NCBI GenBank assembly: GCA_019057775.1
Contig: JAHLWT010000011.1
Location: 1 to 17,176, forward strand
Origin: Promethearchaeota archaeon
GTDB lineage: Archaea > Asgardarchaeota > Lokiarchaeia > Sigynarchaeales > SOKP01
Length of the DNA stretch: 17,176 nt
Direction of reading: 5' to 3'
The notes under the pieces were generated by a model. The model did no database searches. It worked only from the letters and a program-made list of their open reading frames with translations, and was not told the origin of the DNA. Position numbers and translations under genes: made by a program. Of this stretch, positions 1-8,032 are shown one piece after another; positions within the stretch are counted from its first letter, which is position 1, and each line of letters begins with the position of its first letter.

Positions 1-321
1 AAAGGGAAAATAAAACTCTTCAAAGAACCTCTTTTTGTAGTTGGTACATCCGATCATCATCAATCTCATCTCTCTCCAGAAAATTACCTTAAATTAAAAT
101 TCAAATACTTAAAGGATCTTAATCCACTTATCAGTTCTTATGGAAATAAAATTTCGAAAAAGATATATGTTGCTCAATTCTTAAGAGTTGCTTATCATTC
201 TTTAAATAAAGGAATATTATCAGAAAGTTTAAAAATCTTTTATAAAATTTTTAGATACAGTCCTTTAGACTTAATAATTGAATTTTTTAATTTCATTAAA
301 AGGCGAATATCTCTTGAATAA
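1..321 (+). CDS. C-terminal part of a probable family 2 glycosyltransferase (5' end outside window)
   Basis: An open frame runs from base 1 to a TAA at 319-321, giving the last 106 residues of a protein whose start lies to the left. The visible part has no catalytic motif. It does show the helical tail common in GT2 (GT-A fold) glycosyltransferases: an Arg/Ala-rich helix (FLRVAYHSLNKG), then a helix ending in a 'YSPL' turn, then a hydrophobic and basic end (IIEFFNFIKRR) that could lie on the inner membrane surface. The next gene, 58 bases on, is a glycosyltransferase, which supports a role in glycan assembly. The family call is inference from pattern and context; another glycan enzyme is possible. 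Confidence 0.5.
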   Translation, partial: KGKIKLFKEPLFVVGTSDHHQSHLSPENYLKLKFKYLKDLNPLISSYGNKISKKIYVAQFLRVAYHSLNKGILSESLKIFYKIFRYSPLDLIIEFFNFIKRRISLE

Positions 322-337
322 TAATGATTTCTTTAGA

Positions 338-353
338 TTTTATAATTTATAAC
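338..353 (+). promoter_or_regulatory. Possible archaeal-type TATA region upstream of the GT4 gene
   Basis: The sequence TTTATAATTTATAACC is centred about 35 bases before the ATG at 380. If the host is archaeal, TATA-directed initiation about 26 bases downstream would give a leader of roughly 10 bases, fitting the absence of a Shine-Dalgarno sequence before this gene. In DNA this rich in A and T such boxes also arise by chance. Confidence 0.25.
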
Positions 354-379
354 CTAACTTGCAAAGTAAGAAAAATATT

Positions 380-1636
380 ATGAAAATTAATAATCCAAGG
401 ATATTGCATTTACTTGAAGTTTCATTGCCAATATTAGCGGGGTACACAATTAGAACACATAATATACTTCAAGAACAGCAAAAATATGTATGTCCTTTAG
501 CTTTAATTGATCCTAAGATTATGAGAAATAAAAATCCTTATATTAAAAATAGGGTACCTTATTATAAATTTCCACCCTTTCCAGGATATAATTTAATTTC
601 AAACTCAAAGATTTTAAATGCTGTAAAAATTTCTACAGGATATAATTTAATAAACACACTTTTATTTACGGATCAAAAAAATTATTTATCTAAGTTTGTT
701 GAAATCCAAAAGATAGATTTAATTCACGCTCACTCACCCGCAAGATTTGCAAAATATGGTTATAAGATTGCAAAAAGTAAAAATATTCCATTCATTTACG
801 AAGTGAGATATTTTCCTGAAGATAGTGCTGTTGCAAGTGAAAAATATAAAAAGGATTCATTTAAATATAAGAGAAAACATAAAAAGGAAACTAAATTAAT
901 GAAGAAGGCTGATGCTGTGATCACATTAGGAAAAGCAATGAAAAATGATATTAAGAATAGGGGGATTGCTGAAGAAAAGATATATATAGTTCCTAATGGA
1001 GTTGACGCTAAGAAATTTGTTCCATTAGAACCAAATCAATGTTTAAAAAAAAAATTAGGTATAGAAAAAAAAGAAGTTATAGGATACATAGGTTCTATTC
1101 GAAGAATGGAAGGTATTGAAATTTTATTGAAATCTTTTTCTCTTCTAGAAAAAAAAATAAATAACATAAAACTCTTAATAGTAGGACCAATAAGACCAAT
1201 CAGTTATTTAGAATCATTGAAGAATTATTCTAAGATATTAAATATAAAGAAAGATGTAATTTTTACTGGAATGGTTCCATATGAAGAAGTGAATAATTAT
1301 TATTCCATAATAGATATTTTTGTAATTCCTCGATTAAATACAAGAGAAAATAGATTAGTAACTCCTCTAAAACCTTTAGAAGTGATGGCGATGGGGAAGG
1401 TCTTATTAGCAAGCGATTTACCTGCTCTAAATGAATTAATTAAACATAATATTTCCGGAGATCTCTTTAAAGTAGAAAATAGTAAAGCTTTAGCTATAAA
1501 GTTAGAAAAATATTTAAAGACACCAGAAAAAGCTAAGATGTTGAAACAAAGTGCCCGTGAATATGTAGTGAATAATTATAGCTGGTCTGAGATAGTTAAA
1601 AAGTATATTCCGATTTATGATAAACTTTTAAAGTAG
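380..1636 (+). CDS. GT4-family glycosyltransferase (GT-B fold)
   Basis: A 418-residue retaining glycosyltransferase that would transfer a sugar from an activated donor to a growing glycan at the cytoplasmic membrane face. The N-terminal acceptor domain begins with the Gly-rich stretch LPILAGYTIRTH (about residues 14-25), typical of one GT4 branch. The linker has 'VPNGVD', and the donor domain starts with 'IGYIGSIRRMEG'. The C-terminal donor site reads PLKPLE...LNE, with Glu334 and Glu352. The first acid of the classical E-x7-E motif is replaced by the TPLKPLE form common in this branch. I chose the ATG at 380. A TTG at 359 would add seven residues (MQSKKNI) that the family does not need. No clear Shine-Dalgarno is seen. 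Acceptor and donor cannot be told from sequence. Confidence 0.88.
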   Translation: MKINNPRILHLLEVSLPILAGYTIRTHNILQEQQKYVCPLALIDPKIMRNKNPYIKNRVPYYKFPPFPGYNLISNSKILNAVKISTGYNLINTLLFTDQKNYLSKFVEIQKIDLIHAHSPARFAKYGYKIAKSKNIPFIYEVRYFPEDSAVASEKYKKDSFKYKRKHKKETKLMKKADAVITLGKAMKNDIKNRGIAEEKIYIVPNGVDAKKFVPLEPNQCLKKKLGIEKKEVIGYIGSIRRMEGIEILLKSFSLLEKKINNIKLLIVGPIRPISYLESLKNYSKILNIKKDVIFTGMVPYEEVNNYYSIIDIFVIPRLNTRENRLVTPLKPLEVMAMGKVLLASDLPALNELIKHNISGDLFKVENSKALAIKLEKYLKTPEKAKMLKQSAREYVVNNYSWSEIVKKYIPIYDKLLK

Positions 1637-1745
1637 GGGATTAATTTAAATTTAATAATACCCAATTATCTTTAAGCTTATCAATTTAATACAATTGGTT
1701 TTAATAGATAGAATTTTTGAAATTATAATTTACGAGATTAAATTC

Positions 1746-3764
1746 ATGAATTTTCTAAGAGCTCGAAAATCCCTTAATATTTCTAAAATTATAGAAAAAA
1801 TAGAAAATAAAACTAGAAAGATTTTACTTTTTAAATATTATAATAAAAAACGCGAAATTATTAGAAAATCAGGTATCTCTGGTGAATTCTTTTGGAGAAT
1901 GCTTGGCTCGCCGAAGATAACTGATATTCGTAATCTTTTCTTTAATAACAAAATTTTTGCCTATTCTAACAAAGAAGAGAAAGAAAATATTATTGAGTAT
2001 TTAAAAGACAATTGCTCAAGAGAGATAAATAATTGCATTAACTATGCTGATAAAGTTATTAGAAAAGAATTTGACATTTTTGAAAAAACTCACTTATTTG
2101 AAAAAAAAATTAACTGGCATTATAGCTTTAACAACCATTTTATATGGAAATTACAAAAATCGGAAAAAATGGATATACGTCCTAAATATAAACAAGTTGA
2201 CGTAAAATATACTTGGGAATTTAATCGACATCAATTTCTAACATATTTAGGATTTGCTTATTATTATACAAAAGATGAAAGATATGCGAAAGAATTTAAA
2301 CACTTAATAATCGATTGGATTAAAAGTAATCCTCCATTACGCGGCATAAATTGGTATTCCGGGTTAGAAATATCGATTCGATTGATCACGTGGATTTTTA
2401 CCCTATATTTTTTTGACGATTCTAAAGAAATTAATAATGAAGAGTTTTTTAAGAAAATATTTATATCACTGTTTCAACATGCATATTATTTAAAATATTT
2501 TTATACTCGTAGTTCGTTTAACCACACTGTTGGTGATTTATTTGGAATATATTTTTTTTCTAAAATATTTAAAGAATTGAAACCAATTAAGAAATGGGAG
2601 AATTATTTTTTTAAAAAATTCAAAAAACAAATTTATCTACAGACTCGACTTGACGGAACCAATATCGAGCAATCTGTTAATTATCATAGATTTGTTCTTG
2701 AATTTTTCTCGCTATTCCTTATTTTAAATCCAAATGCTCTGGATCAAGCAGAACGAGAGATTATCGAAAAAATGTATAATTATTTATTATTTTCAATTAA
2801 ACCCAATAAGAGTTTTCCACTAATTGGTGATCTTGATGATGGAAAAGTATTATTACTTACTTTTCACAATAAAAATCCATTTAATATCTTATTAAATTTA
2901 GGCTCAATCCTTTTTCAAAGGGAAAATTTGAAAAATCTCTCGGAAACAATAGAAATTCCTTCTATTTTGCTATTGGGCATCGAAGGATACAAAACTTTCA
3001 ATAATCTTAAATCTCAAGAACCAAGAAAAAAAATAAAGTATTTTAGAAATGCCGGGTATGCCATTATGAGGAATAATTGGACCTCTAAAGCAAACTATAT
3101 ATTTGTTGATAACGGTAATTTTGGACCCAAATCAGCAGGGCATTCTCATAGTAGCATTTCGAATTTTGTTTTTTCTCATAAAGGCAAGGATATTATAATA
3201 GATTCTGGAACTTATACATACAATAAGTCCTTAAACGAACGAAATTTATTCCGAAGCAGTAAAGCACATAATGTCTTAACAATCAATAGTGAAAACCAAG
3301 CTAAATTGGGAACATATTTTGCATGGGGTACAAAACCAAAGATTAAAAGATCTTTTAAGGAGAATAATGGGCTATTTGAATTAACATGTTATCATGATGG
3401 ATATAAAGGATTTCTAGTAAAAAGAAAAATTGTCACTAATATTGATCTTAATAATATTATAATCGAAGATTATGTTTTTCCAACTATTAATATTTCAAAT
3501 AGAAAACCAGACGAAATAAATATCTTTATACACTTCAATAATGATGTAAAAATAAGATTAGAAGAAAATAGAGTAATAATAAATAATGAATTATCTCTCG
3601 AAGTATCTTCTAATCAAGATTTTCAGATGAATATAGAAAAAGGATTAAGATCTCCACATTATGGTTTTAAGTACGAAATTGAGGTTCTAAACATTCACAT
3701 AACACATAATTTTGAGAATGGCGAAGAAGTATATGTGAAATCTGAATTAAAATCGTTAAAATAA
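1746..3764 (+). CDS. Heparinase II/III-family polysaccharide lyase
   Basis: A 672-residue protein with both parts of this lyase family. The N-terminal (alpha/alpha) toroid carries 'NWYSGLEISIRLITW', the paired Asn259-His260 in 'FNHTVGDLFGIYF' and Tyr313-His314 in 'VNYHRFVLEFF'. The C-terminal beta-sandwich starts near residue 435 and carries 'SAGHSHSSISNF' with His466 and His468. In family lyases such as PL17 alginate lyase and heparinase II, the equivalent Asn/His, Tyr and His residues bind and cleave uronic-acid polysaccharide by beta-elimination, so the active site looks intact. No signal peptide is visible: the start (MNFLRARKSLN) is basic and not followed by a hydrophobic core, which suggests a cytoplasmic or non-classical location. 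I chose the ATG at 1746; a TTG at 1695 would add 17 hydrophobic residues, so a longer, membrane-associated form cannot be ruled out. Such lyases often sit beside the bi-domain oxidoreductase that follows here. Confidence 0.88.
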   Translation: MNFLRARKSLNISKIIEKIENKTRKILLFKYYNKKREIIRKSGISGEFFWRMLGSPKITDIRNLFFNNKIFAYSNKEEKENIIEYLKDNCSREINNCINYADKVIRKEFDIFEKTHLFEKKINWHYSFNNHFIWKLQKSEKMDIRPKYKQVDVKYTWEFNRHQFLTYLGFAYYYTKDERYAKEFKHLIIDWIKSNPPLRGINWYSGLEISIRLITWIFTLYFFDDSKEINNEEFFKKIFISLFQHAYYLKYFYTRSSFNHTVGDLFGIYFFSKIFKELKPIKKWENYFFKKFKKQIYLQTRLDGTNIEQSVNYHRFVLEFFSLFLILNPNALDQAEREIIEKMYNYLLFSIKPNKSFPLIGDLDDGKVLLLTFHNKNPFNILLNLGSILFQRENLKNLSETIEIPSILLLGIEGYKTFNNLKSQEPRKKIKYFRNAGYAIMRNNWTSKANYIFVDNGNFGPKSAGHSHSSISNFVFSHKGKDIIIDSGTYTYNKSLNERNLFRSSKAHNVLTINSENQAKLGTYFAWGTKPKIKRSFKENNGLFELTCYHDGYKGFLVKRKIVTNIDLNNIIIEDYVFPTINISNRKPDEINIFIHFNNDVKIRLEENRVIINNELSLEVSSNQDFQMNIEKGLRSPHYGFKYEIEVLNIHITHNFENGEEVYVKSELKSLK

Positions 3765-3881
3765 AAATCACTTCTGATTACATGTCAGAATCTAGCTAAA
3801 ATTTATTTAGTTGAGAAATTTTTTAATTACATCAATAAAATTTCATATTTTTTATTGAATTTTAAGATATTAATGATATTT

Positions 3882-6071
3882 ATGAAAAAAATATTTATTA
3901 ATAATGAGGGTCAGATTGTATTAAAAGATGTTAAGGTTCCCTTAATAGAAACTAAGGGTTCATTAGTTAGGACTAGTTTTGCTTTAATTTCTTCTGGTAC
4001 TGAATTATCTACCATTAAAATGAAAAGATTTCATAATTTACCTATTATTAAGAAAGCCGTAAAATCAAAGGATTTTCGGAAATTAGTCATATCTAAAATA
4101 AAGAAAAGAGGGCTTATCAAAACTGTTAAATTTGGGAAATCCTTTTTTTTTAAGAAAGATAGTACTAAAAATTTTTCTAGTGCCTTACTTAGTTTATCTC
4201 CAATTGGTTATAGTTGTTCAGGATTGGTTCAAGAGTCTAATCTTGAAAGTTATAGAATAGGTGATAGATTATCATGTGGGGGGTCGAATCATGCAGAAGT
4301 AATCTATTCACCAAAAAATTTATCATGTAAAGTTCCAGATAATGTATCTTTAGAAGAAGCTGCATTTGCCACATTAGGAGCAATTGCAATACATGGGATT
4401 CATCGAGCAAATGTAAAATTAGGAGAAAATATAGGAATAATTGGAACGGGTTTAATTGGACTAATTACATTACAATTAGTTAAAGAAAGCGGAGGGAAAG
4501 TATTCGCATTTGATTTAATTAATAGAAGACTCAATCTTGCAAAAGAATTAGGAGCAGATTTCGTAATAAATCCTAAATATTTAAACTCAGAAAGAACAGT
4601 TTTTAAATTTACTGACGGTAAGGGATTAGATTCAATAATTATTTGTGCTACATCAAAATCTTCAAAAGTGTTAGAAGATGCTGTCGATTTAATCCGTGAA
4701 AAAGGAAAAATCATAATGCTAGGTGCTTTTCCTATTGCTGTGAATCGCTCTAAGCTATATTATAAAGAGGTGGATTTATTAATATCAAGGTCTTATGGAC
4801 CAGGGCGCTATGACGAGTATTATGAATATGAAGGATTTGATTATCCAAAAGCATATGTACCTTGGACTGAAAATAGAAATATGGAGTTGTTCTTAAAATT
4901 AATATCAGAAAAAAGAATTAATGTATTACCTTTAATATCAAAAATAATTCCCGTTGATCAAGCAAACATAGCGTATGATTACTTAGAAAAAGATCCAATT
5001 AACAATATTGCAATTTTACTTAAATTCATCAAAGAAAATGAGGAATTTAAACCTAAACAAAAGTTGGTAATAATAGACAAGAAAAAAAAAATAAAAATAG
5101 GTCTAATTGGTTGTGGGACCTTTGCGCAAAACACTCATTTACCAATTTTAATATCTAATCCAGATATTAAAATAAGAGGCATTTGTACAGAACATAAAAA
5201 AACTGCAGAATTGTGTAAAGAGAAGTATCGTCCAGATTATATTACAACTAATTATAAAAAAATATTAAAAGATCCTGAAATTGATATAGTATTTATTTAT
5301 ACGAGACATAATACTCACGGCAAATTCACAATCGAAGCATTATTGCAGGGAAAAAATGTTTATTGTGAAAAACCCATGGGATTAACTCTGAATCAATGTA
5401 AAAACGTATATGAGACTGTGAAATCAACTGGAAAATTCTATACAATTGGTTTTAACCGTAGATACAGCCCCCATATTCGAATAGCTAAAGAATTACTTAA
5501 CAAGAGAGCTAATCCTATCATACTAAATTATAGAATTGCCAGTACATATGTTCCTGGAAACCATTGGATTTATAATCCTGATATTGGCGGAGGGCCATTC
5601 ATAGGAGAATTATGTCATTTTACAGATTTGATTTTGTATTTAATAAACTCTGATCCTATTGAATTAGTTGCAAAGGGGGGTAATCTTAGCCATAAGAATC
5701 TTGATACTTATGATAATTGTGTAGTAATAATAAAATTTCAAAATGGATCAATAGCAAATATTATTTATTCTGATTTAAATGGGCCAAAAATGTCAAAAGA
5801 GCGTATAGAAATATATTCTGGTGAATCTGCAATTATAATCGACGACTTTCTAAAAATTGAAACTTCTGGGTTTAATTTAGGTAATCTCTTACTGCCAACA
5901 CAAGATAAGGGACATAAAAATGAACTTAATAATGTTATTAAAGCGTGTCTAGAGAAAAAGGAGGTTATAGTAAATGCAAATGATGCAATTAAAGCCATGG
6001 ATTTATGTTTTAAAATCATTGAATCAATAAAAAAAAATATGTGTATAAAGAATTTTAAATTGATGATTTGA
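3882..6071 (+). CDS. Bi-domain oxidoreductase: MDR (zinc-type dehydrogenase-like) half plus Gfo/Idh/MocA half
   Basis: A 729-residue fusion, the usual size for this family. The first half (about 1-385) is a medium-chain dehydrogenase/reductase. It starts with the 'ALISSGTE' signature, has 'NHAEV' and 'ATLGAIAIHGIH', a Rossmann motif GTGLIG at 188-193, and the family hallmark 'SYGPGRYDEYYE' followed by 'DYPKAYVPWTENRN'. The second half (about 403-729) is a Gfo/Idh/MocA oxidoreductase with GLIGCG at 407-412, the EKP motif at 496-498 and a 'GELCHFTD' segment holding His579, the likely catalytic-region histidine. Both halves should bind NAD(P). The family recurs in exopolysaccharide clusters and is presumed to oxidise, reduce or epimerise a sugar, but the substrate is unknown. 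I took the ATG at 3882 because family members begin close to this 'MKK' start; a TTG at 3855 and an ATG at 3873 are alternatives. Confidence 0.9.
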   Translation: MKKIFINNEGQIVLKDVKVPLIETKGSLVRTSFALISSGTELSTIKMKRFHNLPIIKKAVKSKDFRKLVISKIKKRGLIKTVKFGKSFFFKKDSTKNFSSALLSLSPIGYSCSGLVQESNLESYRIGDRLSCGGSNHAEVIYSPKNLSCKVPDNVSLEEAAFATLGAIAIHGIHRANVKLGENIGIIGTGLIGLITLQLVKESGGKVFAFDLINRRLNLAKELGADFVINPKYLNSERTVFKFTDGKGLDSIIICATSKSSKVLEDAVDLIREKGKIIMLGAFPIAVNRSKLYYKEVDLLISRSYGPGRYDEYYEYEGFDYPKAYVPWTENRNMELFLKLISEKRINVLPLISKIIPVDQANIAYDYLEKDPINNIAILLKFIKENEEFKPKQKLVIIDKKKKIKIGLIGCGTFAQNTHLPILISNPDIKIRGICTEHKKTAELCKEKYRPDYITTNYKKILKDPEIDIVFIYTRHNTHGKFTIEALLQGKNVYCEKPMGLTLNQCKNVYETVKSTGKFYTIGFNRRYSPHIRIAKELLNKRANPIILNYRIASTYVPGNHWIYNPDIGGGPFIGELCHFTDLILYLINSDPIELVAKGGNLSHKNLDTYDNCVVIIKFQNGSIANIIYSDLNGPKMSKERIEIYSGESAIIIDDFLKIETSGFNLGNLLLPTQDKGHKNELNNVIKACLEKKEVIVNANDAIKAMDLCFKIIESIKKNMCIKNFKLMI

Positions 6072-6097
6072 AATTAGAGAAATAAAAATCTTTATGA

Positions 6098-6985
6098 ATG
6101 AATAAAAAAGAAATTAATATGAGAAATAATCCAATAGATCCTGTTGAAATTTCTTGTGAATACGCGATTTTCTCAAAAATCTATGATGATCCATTATTTC
6201 AAACTATGATTAATAGATTTCATAAACCTATTTTTTGTGCTGGATATATTAAATCTTTTGAACAAAATGTTTATAATTTTAAAATTTCGGATAGTGTAAT
6301 TTTTCTCTCTCAGAAATACGATTTAAATATAAAATTATCTTCAAATCTTATTTGTAAATTTATTGATATTAAAAACAAAAAACTAATCGCTAGTACTCCT
6401 TATGCATCACTTTGTATGAAATTATTAAGAGAAATCAATCCAAAGTTAGGACATAATTTATTGATAATTGGTTTGAATTTCTTTTCTATTTTATTAAAAA
6501 AAATTATTGAATTATCTGGAGCAAATGTAAAAATTGTAAATATTGATAAAAACTCTGAAAATTGTAATAGTTTTTTAAATCCTCAAAATCTTTTCATTGG
6601 ATTTGATGATGCTTTATCTAATTTAAACAGAACTATCATCGATACTATAATTGTAGTATCTAATTTAAGCCCTGAGATAAATAGTTTTTTGAATTCTTTT
6701 AAGTATAATAATTTATTTGATTTAAACCAGAAATCAATTTACGATAAGGGTTATGAAGACCCTAATTATCGATCTGGGATTAAATATCCATTTGCATATG
6801 TGAGATGGGAATATAAAACAAATCTTAAATATTTTATATCTCTTATTGAAAATAATGTAATTAATCTTGATTATTTAAAGCTAAGTTATATAGAAATAGA
6901 TTCGATTAATACCTTAATAGATATTGTTGACAATTTAGAGGAAAATCGTTTATTTTTATTTAGGATAAAATCTAAAAAGGAATGA
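6098..6985 (+). CDS. Divergent MDR-like protein, stand-alone relative of the N-terminal half of the preceding oxidoreductase; probable pseudoenzyme
   Basis: A 295-residue protein that lines up by eye with about residues 100-385 of the preceding bi-domain protein. 'KPIFCAGYI' matches 'SPIGYSCSGLV'. 'LGHNLLIIGLNFFSILLKKI' (117-136) matches the Rossmann segment of the neighbour, but the glycines of GTGLIG are replaced by LNFFS. 'YEDPNYRSGIKYPFAYVRWE' (219-238) matches the family hallmark around 'YVPWTENRN'. The first 70 or so residues of the GroES-like domain and the whole Gfo/Idh/MocA half are absent. Loss of the glycine-rich dinucleotide motif suggests it does not bind NAD(P) normally. It may be a non-catalytic partner of its neighbour or a decaying duplicate. 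The frame is intact, which argues for selection. The start is ATG 6098 or 6119. The gene lies 26 bases after its relative, and its stop overlaps the next ATG (ATGA). Confidence 0.75.
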   Translation: MNKKEINMRNNPIDPVEISCEYAIFSKIYDDPLFQTMINRFHKPIFCAGYIKSFEQNVYNFKISDSVIFLSQKYDLNIKLSSNLICKFIDIKNKKLIASTPYASLCMKLLREINPKLGHNLLIIGLNFFSILLKKIIELSGANVKIVNIDKNSENCNSFLNPQNLFIGFDDALSNLNRTIIDTIIVVSNLSPEINSFLNSFKYNNLFDLNQKSIYDKGYEDPNYRSGIKYPFAYVRWEYKTNLKYFISLIENNVINLDYLKLSYIEIDSINTLIDIVDNLEENRLFLFRIKSKKE

Positions 6986-7125
6986 ATATATACAAGCAGT
7001 CTGTAGAAATCATTCACAAAGGATGTATGATTTTATCTGGAACAGTATTAACAAAAAGTACAACAGGAGAATATCAAATTTGGGGTGGAAATCCTGCTAA
7101 ATTAATAGGAATAAAAGAGAAATAA
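6982..7125 (+). pseudogene. C-terminal remnant of a left-handed beta-helix (hexapeptide) acyltransferase
   Basis: This 47-residue frame starts at an ATG that shares an ATGA with the stop of the previous gene. The peptide contains 'IIHKGCMILSGTVLTKS', the shape of a last hexapeptide coil (IGxGCVIxxGSVVTK), and 'YQIWGGNPAKLIG', which closely matches the conserved end of sugar O-acetyltransferases (VGGNPAKVI). A full enzyme would be roughly 150-220 residues; the frame meets a TAA at 6973-6975 just upstream, so no larger reading frame exists here. It cannot form a working trimeric acyltransferase alone. I read it as the leftover 3' end of a deleted gene, possibly still co-translated with its neighbour. 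Family recognition is secure; status as pseudogene is inference. Confidence 0.72.
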
Positions 7126-7137
7126 TAAACATATATT

Positions 7138-8031
7138 ATGAAAACAAATAAAATAAAAGAAGAAAATAGGAACAATAATTGGCTATTTCATTATAAGAAA
7201 AATATTACATCCCAAGCAGGGGAAGATGGTATTATAGAAAAAATTTTTGAAATTATTAATGGAGATAATTGGTGCGTAGAATTTGGAGCATATGATGGAA
7301 AAACTCTTAGTAATACGTGGAACTTAATAACTAATAAAGGATGGTCAGGAGTACTTATTGAAGCTAATAAAAAAAAATTTATAAAATTAATAGATAATTA
7401 CAAAGATATAAACCGTGTGATATGCTTCAGGAGATTCGTCAATTTTTCTGGTTATAACACAATTGACAATATTTTATCTGAGACCAATATTCCTCAATCG
7501 TTTGATCTAATATCTATTGATGTTGATGGAAATGATTATCATATATGGAACTCGATGAAAAAATATATACCAAAAGTAGTGATTATCGAATTTAACTATA
7601 CCATTCCAAACGATATAGAATTTATTCAAGAAAAAAATATGAAAATATATCAAGGCTCATCCTTACTTTCTCTAATAAAACTTGGAAAAAGAAAAAATTA
7701 CGAATTAATAGGAGTAACATCTGTTAATGCTATATTTGTCAAAAAACAATATTACAAATTATTTAAAATAAATGATAATCCGATTTCTTCAATACATAGT
7801 TATAATAAAGCTTTTCAAATGCGGATATTTCAACTTTATGATGGAACATTAGTATTAGATGGATGTGATACACTTCGTTGGCATAGAAAGAAAATAGAAC
7901 AAAAAAAAATACAAGTATTATCCAAATTTCTTAGGGTTTATCCTCCAAATTATCATTTTATTATTAAATTATGGAAAAGAGTTTATAGTAAAAGTTGTCG
8001 AATTTATTCAAAAGTAAAAGGAAGTAAATAA
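7138..8031 (+). CDS. FkbM-like SAM-dependent methyltransferase
   Basis: A 297-residue protein with the order of motifs seen in FkbM-type methyltransferases of glycan clusters: 'SQAGEDGIIEKIF' (25-37), the SAM-binding strand-loop 'CVEFGAYDGKTLSNT' (46-60), an acidic second strand 'GVLIEANKKKF', and the fourth-strand motif 'LISIDVDGNDYHIW' (124-137), followed by a strand 'VVIIEFN'. The basic C-terminal 90 residues (rich in Lys, Arg, Tyr) are not part of the core fold and may bind the acceptor or membrane. It probably O-methylates a sugar of the glycan made by the neighbouring glycosyltransferases, but the acceptor is unknown. It is 12 bases after the acyltransferase remnant and one base before the next methyltransferase, so translational coupling with the latter is likely. 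Confidence 0.8.
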   Translation: MKTNKIKEENRNNNWLFHYKKNITSQAGEDGIIEKIFEIINGDNWCVEFGAYDGKTLSNTWNLITNKGWSGVLIEANKKKFIKLIDNYKDINRVICFRRFVNFSGYNTIDNILSETNIPQSFDLISIDVDGNDYHIWNSMKKYIPKVVIIEFNYTIPNDIEFIQEKNMKIYQGSSLLSLIKLGKRKNYELIGVTSVNAIFVKKQYYKLFKINDNPISSIHSYNKAFQMRIFQLYDGTLVLDGCDTLRWHRKKIEQKKIQVLSKFLRVYPPNYHFIIKLWKRVYSKSCRIYSKVKGSK

Positions 8032-8032
8032 A

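Noticed and set aside
3772..3790. Small hairpin TTCTGA-7 nt-TCAGAA after the heparinase gene, considered as a terminator
   Set aside because: The stem is only 6 bp and is not followed by a T run; such repeats are common by chance at this base composition.
4400..4714. Minus-strand open frame of 104 codons inside the bi-domain oxidoreductase gene
   Set aside because: It is a shadow of the well-supported plus-strand gene, with no family resemblance and low-complexity Ser/Pro content.
5765..6019. Minus-strand open frame of 84 codons
   Set aside because: It lies antisense within the Gfo/Idh/MocA half of the plus-strand gene and shows no recognisable motif.
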